Positions 34,048 through 39,791 of a stretch of 39,791 bases of DNA are shown one piece after another (the first letter of the stretch is position 1; each line of letters begins with the position of its first letter). Location of the stretch: contig JANRLT010000045.1 of NCBI GenBank assembly GCA_033762255.1, positions 1-39,791 of the forward strand. The letters run 5' to 3'. The notes below the pieces were generated by a model. That model ran no database searches. It was given only the letters and a program-made list of their open reading frames with translations, and was not told the origin of the DNA. The position numbers and the translations under genes were made by a program. The stretch comes from Pirellulales bacterium (GTDB taxonomy: Bacteria; Planctomycetota; Planctomycetia; Pirellulales; JALHPA01).

Positions 34048-34107
34048 CGTATGGTAGGCCGCGACGCGTAGCGGGGTTCTTGCATTCTATTACACGATAG
34101 TAGTTCA

Positions 34108-34737
34108 ATGGCGAATTCAGCAATTCCAACGCAATTCACTGCTAAAACATGGATATATAGCATTCAGCTAATCGTGTTTGGCGGGCTTGCTGCTTTTTGC
34201 TTTTTGTTTGGACCGTTGTTTTTATTCGGTTATCTAAAACGAGCAGATGGAAAATCTGCCTTCGAAGCTGGGATTGCACTCTCAGTCATGTCACTGCCGT
34301 TTCTGTTGGTTGCGGCACTCGCAGCTTTTAATCTCTTGGCACGTCGACGTCCACTTATCCGGATTTGTCAGGAAGGCATTGAAATCAATCTGATTGGTTC
34401 ATCGTCGTTAGATAACGTGCCGTACCTTCCGGGGTTGGTTCGCGTGTTATGGCTGGTCTTTTCACTGCAAGGTTTTCGCCAGCAATTGCTGATTTCACTA
34501 TGGGAATCACTGCACCAATCCAAGGTATCTGGCCCGCCTATGGCACGAACCTTGACACTAATTGGCGCATTTTATCGACAGGGTCTTTCCGGGCCTAATC
34601 AACAAACTCCCGTTGCCACGAGAATCACATTTCCGGAAGTCGCATTTGCAAGGCCACTGCATGAAGTTGCTTCGGCACTCCGTGCTTATTGTCAAAACTC
34701 AGAATTGAGAAGCAATCTTCCGCATTTAAGTCGTTAG
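34108..34737 (+). CDS. Hypothetical membrane protein, two N-terminal TM helices
   Basis: I do not recognise this 209-residue protein. Two strong hydrophobic helices are visible near residues 17-42 (IYSIQLIVFGGLAAFCFLFG onward) and 54-76 (GIALSVMSLPFLLVAALAAF). They are followed by a soluble part whose first strands, RPLIRICQEGIEINLIGSSS LDNVPYLPG, recall the start of a PH-like domain but without a clear match. The C-terminus is polar with a short helix (HEVASALRAYCQNSELR). Composition is more AT-rich than carB. No clear ribosome site precedes the ATG, which lies 60 bases after carB. It could be a recent insertion downstream of carB. Confidence 0.6.
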   Translation: MANSAIPTQFTAKTWIYSIQLIVFGGLAAFCFLFGPLFLFGYLKRADGKSAFEAGIALSVMSLPFLLVAALAAFNLLARRRPLIRICQEGIEINLIGSSSLDNVPYLPGLVRVLWLVFSLQGFRQQLLISLWESLHQSKVSGPPMARTLTLIGAFYRQGLSGPNQQTPVATRITFPEVAFARPLHEVASALRAYCQNSELRSNLPHLSR

Positions 34738-34790
34738 AGATTGCAGTTAATTACAATTGCCGGGTACTCCTGATTAGCGTTTAGCCTCGG

Positions 34791-34897
34791 TTATTGACTG
34801 GCTACCTCAGGAACTTGTTCCTGGGGCGCGCAGCGGTAAGAATCGTACTTGCAAATACTTCCGCTCAACTATGGGGCTGCTTGTGCTGCGCACACCG
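34791..34897 (+). repeat. Repeat element A, copy 2 (right end truncated)
   Basis: Begins TTATTGACTGGCTACCTCAG, then the palindrome-like CAGGAACTTGTTCCTG, CGCAGCGGTAAGAA and GGGGCTGCTTGTGCTGCGCA. It stops at CACACCG without the GGAACAAGTTCC right arm seen in copies 3 and 5. Confidence 0.8.
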
Positions 34898-35070
34898 CAT
34901 TAAGTGTCGATACTACCCGCTGGCCAAGTTGGTGGGTTGTTCGTGGGGGTGCCAACAAATGGCTTTCAGCAAGAACGGTGCAAAATTAAAATAAAAATAG
35001 TAAAAACGACAGTGTTAACCGCGCCAGCTCGACCCTTACACCAATACCAAAGATTAGGGGGCATATTCTT

Positions 35071-35637
35071 ATGCGTGACCAAGTACTTCAAGCCTTCCAG
35101 GTATTAGAAGGCGCAACTACATGGTCGGACGTACTCGAAGCATGTCGACAGCTCTTCATGCACTCGGATGAATACCACCATGCGGGGCAAAATCCATTTG
35201 TTCCTGCCGAAGTCGATGCGGTTGGCAAGGCAATATTAGAATACATAGAGAATCCTGACTACCCAGTGCTCCGTGAAATCGTATTCCAGGTTCCCCGGCC
35301 ACTAGAGGGAAGTTCTATTGAAATCAATGAATATGCATCCATATTTTCCGATGATATGCTGTATCAGAACGGTTCAATCGAGTTCGCATCGCTTGATCTT
35401 GAATACCTGCGGAGTCGTCTGAAAATCTATCTCGTAGGAATTCTTTTTCGGTATCAGTTCTGCATCTCCGAGGATCGCGCGGCATTTCCAGTTTCTAAGA
35501 TTCTCGACTATATGGATGGCGTAAAAGTACTGTTTTCGCAAGAGCAAAGGGATGCTGAGCTACACGACGCACTTTGGACGACGCTTAAAGCACTTGATTC
35601 TCTTGAGCCGCATCACAGAATAGAGGAAGAGGCGTGA
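35071..35637 (+). CDS. Hypothetical cytosolic protein (188 aa), between repeats
   Basis: I do not recognise this protein. The 188-residue frame is intact, acidic, without signal peptide or membrane helices. It is mostly helical: VLQAFQVLEGATTWSDVLEA, VDAVGKAILEYIENPDYPVL, LDLEYLRSRLKIYLVGILFR and AELHDALWTTLKALDSLEPH. The start is ATG at 35071 with AGGGGG 10-13 bases upstream, a good signal. It lies alone between an A repeat (34791-34897) and a B repeat (35681-35777), and is more AT-rich than the housekeeping genes. The helical pattern resembles small immunity or regulatory proteins, but that cannot be assigned from the sequence. Confidence 0.6.
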   Translation: MRDQVLQAFQVLEGATTWSDVLEACRQLFMHSDEYHHAGQNPFVPAEVDAVGKAILEYIENPDYPVLREIVFQVPRPLEGSSIEINEYASIFSDDMLYQNGSIEFASLDLEYLRSRLKIYLVGILFRYQFCISEDRAAFPVSKILDYMDGVKVLFSQEQRDAELHDALWTTLKALDSLEPHHRIEEEA

Positions 35638-35680
35638 AGGGTGCCGCGAGTTAATGAATAGGTTTCAATCTTTTGTAATA

Positions 35681-35777
35681 TGAATCGGGCCGTTGGCCCA
35701 ACATTTTTTTATTTCCCTATAACCTAGGGCGACGCTGCGCTTGCCCTAGGCTGGGATCGGTTGGGCCTGTGGCCCAC
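35681..35777 (+). repeat. Repeat element B, copy 2
   Basis: The most symmetrical copy. Inner arms CCTAGGGC and GCCCTAGG are perfectly complementary around the loop GACGCTGCGCTT. The outer arms GGGCCGTTGGCCCAAC (from 35688) and GTTGGGCCTGTGGCCC (to 35775) pair over most of their length. The words GCCCAAC and GTTGGGC bound a 71-base core. Confidence 0.88.
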
Positions 35778-35873
35778 ACAGCGTCAAGCGTGTTTACCCA
35801 GCAAAGAGTCAAATGCTTCTGGCCCATCCATTTTTCATTTCTGAGCCTTGAGTGAAAGCGAGTATAGCCCAAA

Positions 35874-36025
35874 TTATTGACTGGCTACCTCAGGAACTTG
35901 TTCCTGGGCCGCACAGCGGTAAGAAGCATACTTGCAAAGATTTCCACTCAACTGTGGGGCTGCTTGTGCTGCGCAGACCGGAACAAGTTCTCGGGTCACC
36001 CGCGTGCCCTAGGTGGTACCGCGCC
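35874..36025 (+). repeat. Repeat element A, copy 3 (full length)
   Basis: Begins TTATTGACTGGCTACCTCAG, with the left motif CAGGAACTTGTTCCTG (35891-35906) and its inverse GGAACAAGTTC (35980-35990), then CGTGCCCTAGGTGG and GCGC. The left and right motifs are reverse complements of each other, so the element is bounded by inverted repeats. It ends some 20 bases before the stop of the PEP-CTERM gene on the other strand. Confidence 0.85.
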
Positions 36026-36046
36026 TTCGTAATTTTTCTAACAAAG

Positions 36047-36853
36047 TCAATTTGGGCTTCGTCGCCGTGTTAATATCCATATGGCACTGACGACGGTGAT
36101 GCCCGCAAATACCAAACCGCTCGGCTCTGGCACAGCCATGTCTTCGATCCGCACATAATCGACGTTGAGTGTTCCCAGATGAGATGGTCCACCGGCGCCA
36201 TTGAAGGCATAGTACCTGAAGCCTAACGATATGCTAGTTACCGGGTTTGTGGCGACTCCCGTGTAAAATCGACTCCCGTCCCAATCTGCTTTGACCAAGT
36301 TGTTCGACCGATCAAGATCCACGCTCGCCGTGTCGGCAAGCGGCGCGGACCCCATCCCCGTGTCTGTGAAGGTGTTCCCAAAACCCACGTATCGGCTGCC
36401 CGAAAACACAACCCAGCCGTCGGACATGATTGCCCGTCCCACGGTGTCGCCGTTGCTGTCGAATAGACGCAGCTCAACCGATTGCATCGCACGTACGCTA
36501 TTGCTGCCCCCTGGAACTATTGAATCCCAAGAAAAGTCAAAGTCGATATGAAAGTCCGAGACTGGCGGGATGTTACGGCTAAGCGTAACAGTCGCAATTG
36601 GTCCGCCGTTACCCGAGTTGATCACCGTGGGGGCAATATCAGTGACAGAGAGTGTTGTTCCGCTTTCTGAATAAGTCCAACCCGTCGCATTGGTAAGCGT
36701 CACGTTCCAAGCAGGGTCAAGAACACCATCATTAAAGTGATCTTCTAGCACCGTTGCCGCACCAGCGGGCAAAGTTATGATTGAGAAAATTGTGAGAGTT
36801 GCAGTAACAAGAAGCATGATACGGCAACCCAACGAGCGAAAAACAAGATTCAT
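36047..36853 (-). CDS. PEP-CTERM-sorted exported protein
   Basis: A 268-residue exported protein. An N-terminal signal (CRIMLLVTATLTIFSIITLPAG) is followed by a beta-rich domain of about 200 residues (VLEDHFNDGVLDPAWNVTL, then FHIDFDFSWDS and SVDLDRSNNLVKADWDGSRF) resembling a lectin or laminin-G-like jelly roll. The C-terminus VPEPSGLVFAGITVVSA plus IWILTRRRSPN is a PEP-CTERM sorting signal: VPEP, a hydrophobic helix and a basic end. These are processed by an exosortase and usually surface-attached or secreted with exopolysaccharide. No exosortase gene is in the window. The start is ATG at 36853 with GGGGAG about 11 bases upstream. Repeats A and B flank it on both sides. Confidence 0.85.
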   Translation of the reverse strand: MNLVFRSLGCRIMLLVTATLTIFSIITLPAGAATVLEDHFNDGVLDPAWNVTLTNATGWTYSESGTTLSVTDIAPTVINSGNGGPIATVTLSRNIPPVSDFHIDFDFSWDSIVPGGSNSVRAMQSVELRLFDSNGDTVGRAIMSDGWVVFSGSRYVGFGNTFTDTGMGSAPLADTASVDLDRSNNLVKADWDGSRFYTGVATNPVTSISLGFRYYAFNGAGGPSHLGTLNVDYVRIEDMAVPEPSGLVFAGITVVSAIWILTRRRSPN

Positions 36854-37054
36854 GAGCAGTTCTCCCCAATTTAAGATAGAAAAGTTAAATGCTGTGTAAA
36901 TTTCATAATTCATTCTAACGCTTTTGATTGCCTGGTGCAAAAGTAATGCTTGTATATGTTTGTAATGGCCTTGAAGATGCAGCTTATTAGCGTGTAAGTA
37001 GAGCGTTGCGGTGTGCCTTTTCGCACACTGCAAGTGGCCAGTGGGTAGCTTAAG

Positions 37055-37175
37055 TTATTGACTGGTTACCTCAGGAACTTGTTGCTGGCGCAGCGATAAG
37101 AAACAAACTTGAAATTCGTTTCGCTTTACTCAGTGGGCTGCATGTGCTGCGCAGGCCGGAAAAAGTTCCTGTGCC
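37055..37175 (+). repeat. Repeat element A, copy 4 (diverged)
   Basis: Has TTATTGACTGGTTACCTCAG, the left motif CAGGAACTTGTTGCTG with one change, the shared GGGCTGCATGTGCTGCGCAG and a mutated right motif GGAAAAAGTTCC. The middle has diverged more than in copies 3 and 5. Confidence 0.75.
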
Positions 37176-37223
37176 ATCCGTAGGATATCCATGAATGAAA
37201 AAATCTTTTTGGATACACCTGTA

Positions 37224-37320
37224 TGAATCGGGCCGTTGGTCCTACCTATTGAGTTTTACCATTAACCTAAGGCGACGCTGCGCTTGCCCTAGGCTGGGAT
37301 AGGTTGGGCCTGTGGCCCGC
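37224..37320 (+). repeat. Repeat element B, copy 3
   Basis: Same layout as copies 1 and 2: TGAATCGGGCCGTTGG, inner arms CCTAAGGC and GCCCTAGG around GACGCTGCGCTT, then GGTTGGGCCTGTGGCCC. The left outer arm differs (GGTCCTACC) but still pairs with the right arm, using one G-T wobble and one mismatch. Confidence 0.85.
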
Positions 37321-37346
37321 ATAAAATTTAAAACGGCTAGCCTAGT

Positions 37347-37506
37347 TTATTGACTGGCTACCTCAGGAACTTGTTCCTGGGCCGCACAGCGGTAAGAAGC
37401 ATACTTGCAAAGATTTCCGCTCAACTATGGGGCTGCTTATGCTGCGCACACCGGAACAAGTTCCCGGTGCAACCCGCGGAACCCGCGTCCTAGGTGGGAC
37501 TGCGCA
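37347..37506 (+). repeat. Repeat element A, copy 5 (full length)
   Basis: Nearly identical to copy 3 for its first 110 bases, with the same left motif CAGGAACTTGTTCCTG and right motif CCGGAACAAGTTCCCGG, then CCCGCGTCCTAGGTGGGAC. It follows B copy 3 after 26 bases, so B and A alternate here. Confidence 0.85.
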
Positions 37507-37562
37507 GAAGCTGCATTTTTGATAGGGGAAAGCCGGATAGCGGCTGGTCCCACCCTACGAAC

Positions 37563-37605
37563 TTCTTGTGCTGCCCACACCGGAACAAGTTCCCGGTGCT
37601 ATCCC
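37563..37605 (+). repeat. Repeat element A, right-end fragment
   Basis: TTCTTGTGCTGCCCACACCG and GGAACAAGTTCCCGGTGC match only the right end of copy 5, about 110 bases after its own right end. It appears to be a partial duplication. The segment between, around 37548-37560, contains GTCCCACCCTA, the inverse of the CTAGGTGGGAC end of copy 5. Confidence 0.7.
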
Positions 37606-37704
37606 CTCCCGCTTTTTTGTTGACGCCCAGACTAGCCTGCTGTATGTTACAAAGGCTTTTCCCACAGCCCATTTTCACGGCAGCACACATTCCCCACCAC
37701 GCCC

Positions 37705-38607
37705 ATGCCCCCCTGGCTAGTTTGGACAATCCTCGCGCTGGTTTCCTGGGGCATTTGGGCCGCGTTGTCCAAGGCCCTGGGGGACGCCGTCACGCCGCGG
37801 CAATGCCAAGCGTATTCCACACTGGGTATTTTGCCGATCCTTGGCGGCTTGGGCTTTTCTGAGCAGGTAAAGATTGAAGCGGATCTGGCCTGGAGCATTT
37901 GGTATGCTTTTTTTGGCGGGTTGATCACGTGCGCGGGGAATCTGTTTTATTATGCGGCGCTGGCGCGGGGAAGCAAGGTGGCGACCGCGGTGTCGCTGAC
38001 CGCCCTCTATCCGGTCGTGACGGTGCTCTTGGCGGTGACCGTGTTGAACGAGCGATTAAACAGTGTGCAAGTCATTGGATTGTTCCTGTCGCTGGGGGCG
38101 ATTTGGTTAATTAATATTGCCGGCGAAGGAAGCGTCCTCTCGAGTGTGAACTTTTTGGCGTTATTACCGATTGTACTCTGGGGCTGGTCGGGCTTTATGG
38201 AAAAAGTCGCCACGCTGACCCTGACCGGCGAGACCGCGGCCATGTTTTACCTGGGGGCGTTTCTGCCCGTGGGCCTGTACTTTGCCCTGACCGAACCATG
38301 GCCGCGCGGGCTGACAGTGAACCAATGGCTGATTCTGCTGGCGGTGGGATTTTTACTGGCGTTTGGGAATTACGCGGTGCTGATGGCGTTTGCCTACCAG
38401 GGTAAAGCGGCGGTTATTGCCCCGATTACCAGCCTTTATCCCATGATTAGCATTCCCTTGGCGGTGTTGTTTTTTCGCGAGTGGATCGGCCCACGCGAAG
38501 GAGTGGGAATCACGCTGGCATTACTGGCGGTGCTGGCGCTGACGTGGGAATTTCCCCAGGAGGTAAATACCGCGCGGCATGATGTTGTTTTAGCCGTAGG
38601 ACGCTAG
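37705..38607 (+). CDS. EamA/DMT-family transporter
   Basis: A 300-residue inner-membrane protein of the drug/metabolite transporter superfamily. Ten hydrophobic helices are visible as two EamA halves. The first starts WLVWTILALVSWGIWAALSK and includes NLFYYAALARGSKVATAVSL and LYPVVTVLLAVTVLNERLNS VQVIG. The second starts LLPIVLWGWSGFMEKVATL and includes LMAFAYQGKAAVIAPITSLY and ISIPLAVLFFREWIGPREGV GI. Substrates of this family range from amino acids to sugars and cannot be told here. The ATG at 37705 starts a typical EamA N-terminus; there is no clear ribosome site in the C-rich leader, which borders the repeat array. Likely a single-gene unit. Confidence 0.88.
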   Translation: MPPWLVWTILALVSWGIWAALSKALGDAVTPRQCQAYSTLGILPILGGLGFSEQVKIEADLAWSIWYAFFGGLITCAGNLFYYAALARGSKVATAVSLTALYPVVTVLLAVTVLNERLNSVQVIGLFLSLGAIWLINIAGEGSVLSSVNFLALLPIVLWGWSGFMEKVATLTLTGETAAMFYLGAFLPVGLYFALTEPWPRGLTVNQWLILLAVGFLLAFGNYAVLMAFAYQGKAAVIAPITSLYPMISIPLAVLFFREWIGPREGVGITLALLAVLALTWEFPQEVNTARHDVVLAVGR

Positions 38608-38616
38608 CCAGCGGTT

Positions 38617-38699
38617 ACAGCGGCAGAAACCATGGGCGAGTGCCCAGCGGCTGATAGACCCACAGCGGCAGAAACCATGGGCTAGCGCCCAGCGGCTGA
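38617..38699 (+). repeat. Tandem 45-base repeat, two units
   Basis: ACAGCGGCAGAAACCATGGG starts at 38617 and again at 38662; each unit ends GCCCAGCGGCTGA. Within each, CAGCGGC and the trailing CAGCGGCTG are direct, and the CCATGGG..GCCCA words can pair. The same CTAGCGCCCAGCGGC words occur near 9822. The array lies between two genes and just before the methyltransferase leader. Confidence 0.75.
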
Positions 38700-38746
38700 C
38701 CTATACATCAAGACTATTAAATCATTCATTTTTACTAAGGTGTCGC

Positions 38747-39730
38747 ATGAGTCTGTCGATTGTGGATCGTATAAAATCCGGCGTTGTCCTGGGGGATGGC
38801 GGTTACCTCATCGAACTGGAACGCCGCGGCTATGTGGATAGCGGCTCCGGTCGCGAGCGCGTGGGGACGGGGCGCGGCAGCGGACAATTCACGCCAGAAG
38901 TCGCCATCGAAAACCCCGACGCCCTGCGCGAACTGCACCGCGAGTTTCTTTTGGCCGGTTCACAGGTGCTGCAGGCCCTGACGTTTTTTGGGACGCGGGA
39001 AAAGCTCAATCGCGCGGGGTACGGGGGCGAGACCGAAAAGATCAACGCCACGGCGGTCAAGTTGGCCAAGGAAGTCGCGGGAGAGCAAGCGCTCGTTGCG
39101 GGAAGCGTCTCGCGCACGCAATTGACCGAGCGCGAGGGGATGGCCTCGCTCGATAAATCACGCGAGCATATCGCCGAACAGATTCGTTTGCTGAAGGACG
39201 CGGGGGTGGACTTTTTGATCTTGGAAACATTCTTTCACCTGGCGGAAATGCGCGTCGCGCTCGAGTGCGCCGCTGCCGCAGGATTACCCGCCGTCGCCAC
39301 GATGAGCTTTCGCCCACTGATTAGCAAATGCAGCGATGACCACACGCCGGCGGAATGCGCCCGCGTGATGGCCGACCTGGGAGCGATAGCCGTGGGTGCC
39401 AATTGCGAACAGGACCCGCGGCGGATGCTGCCGCTATTGCGCGAGATGCGTGCCGCGACCACGGTACCCTTGGCCGCGCAACCGGCGGCATTTCATACGA
39501 CCGAGGAATGCCATTCCTTCACGCGCTTGCCCGCGTTTCCCGACGATCTGGAAACGATTCAAGTCTCGCGCAAGGAATTTTTAGAATTTGGCAAAGTCGC
39601 GGCGGCGGAGGGGATCGGTTTTGTCGGCGGCTGCTGCGGCTGCAACGCGGCCTATATCAAGGCCCTGGCCACGGGCCTGGCAGCCAGCGAAGTGCAAGCG
39701 ACCAAGCTGACGGATTCCGTGGGGAAATAA
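38747..39730 (+). CDS. Homocysteine S-methyltransferase family protein (BHMT-like)
   Basis: A zinc-dependent methyltransferase of the homocysteine S-methyltransferase / betaine-homocysteine methyltransferase family, which makes methionine from homocysteine. Zinc ligands are in GANCEQDP (GxNC) and the C-terminal FVGGCCGCNAAYIKAL (GGCCG). The N-terminus VLGDGGYLIELERRGYVDSG is the family's first strand. Other segments are LTFFGTREKLNRAGYG and FLILETFFHLAEMRVALECA. At 327 residues it is shorter than mammalian BHMT and similar to bacterial single-domain forms. The ATG at 38747 fits family starts; AAGG lies about 8 bases upstream. The methyl donor (betaine, S-methylmethionine or other) cannot be decided from sequence alone. 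About 60 non-coding bases remain to the window end. Confidence 0.88.
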   Translation: MSLSIVDRIKSGVVLGDGGYLIELERRGYVDSGSGRERVGTGRGSGQFTPEVAIENPDALRELHREFLLAGSQVLQALTFFGTREKLNRAGYGGETEKINATAVKLAKEVAGEQALVAGSVSRTQLTEREGMASLDKSREHIAEQIRLLKDAGVDFLILETFFHLAEMRVALECAAAAGLPAVATMSFRPLISKCSDDHTPAECARVMADLGAIAVGANCEQDPRRMLPLLREMRAATTVPLAAQPAAFHTTEECHSFTRLPAFPDDLETIQVSRKEFLEFGKVAAAEGIGFVGGCCGCNAAYIKALATGLAASEVQATKLTDSVGK

Positions 39731-39791
39731 CACGACAATAACCATGCAGACACACGTATACCCCACGCCCACGGAGGCCAACAACGCGGCG

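Overview
The window looks like chromosome from a planctomycete of the Pirellulales type. This is inferred from gene content, since no rRNA or database match is available. Pointers are: an outer-membrane lipid A gene (lpxB); a long-form HisG; a sigma factor next to a Ser/Thr kinase with an anti-sigma-like zinc motif; a very Cys-rich secreted protein; a PEP-CTERM protein; many short GC-rich intergenic hairpin repeats; and sparse, often single-gene transcription units. Most genes are GC-rich. A few ORFs (187-621, 5664-6309, 24264-25100, 34108-34737, 35071-35637) are clearly more AT-rich and look like accessory DNA.

Layout. 1-2571: one AT-rich orphan ORF, then about 1.9 kb of gene-poor, repeat-dense DNA leading to a Y-family DNA polymerase (2572-3822). 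3842-5632: divergent epmB-like radical SAM gene and efp, with 39 nt between their starts. 5664-6309: a toxin-antitoxin pair whose PIN toxin is broken. 6551-9551: lpxB, a broken SRPBCC/AHSA1 gene, a DUF1801 gene and a PH-like membrane protein. 9875-11248: an MBL-fold hydrolase and an intact MazF-type TA pair. 11440-12462: the Cys-rich secreted protein, with a clear terminator. 13505-17413: a Prc-type protease, a 32-residue basic protein, a FabZ-like dehydratase and a rhomboid protease. 17438-20149: comB-like gene, then menG/ubiE and ubiX (quinone pathway). 20372-23356: an outer-membrane barrel protein and a repeat-containing lipoprotein. 23394-26658: hisG, a lone HsdR-N-type nuclease-fold protein and agmatine deiminase. 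26991-30426: sigma factor, Ser/Thr kinase and secreted coiled-coil protein, a likely three-gene operon ending in a terminator. 30766-34047: carB. 34108-37605: small unknown genes and a PEP-CTERM gene between repeated copies of two hairpin elements, here called A and B. 37705-39730: an EamA transporter and a homocysteine methyltransferase-like gene.

Most of the window is ordinary housekeeping. The parts that deserve a second look are the A/B repeat array at 34.8-37.6 kb, with single genes sitting between same-orientation structured repeats; the sigma/kinase/coiled-coil operon with its zinc motif; the Cys-rich protein; the two decayed genes whose lesions can be read base by base (vapC-like and AHSA1-like); and the solitary restriction-nuclease-like protein. 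I found no CRISPR array, tRNA, rRNA, transposase or integrase.
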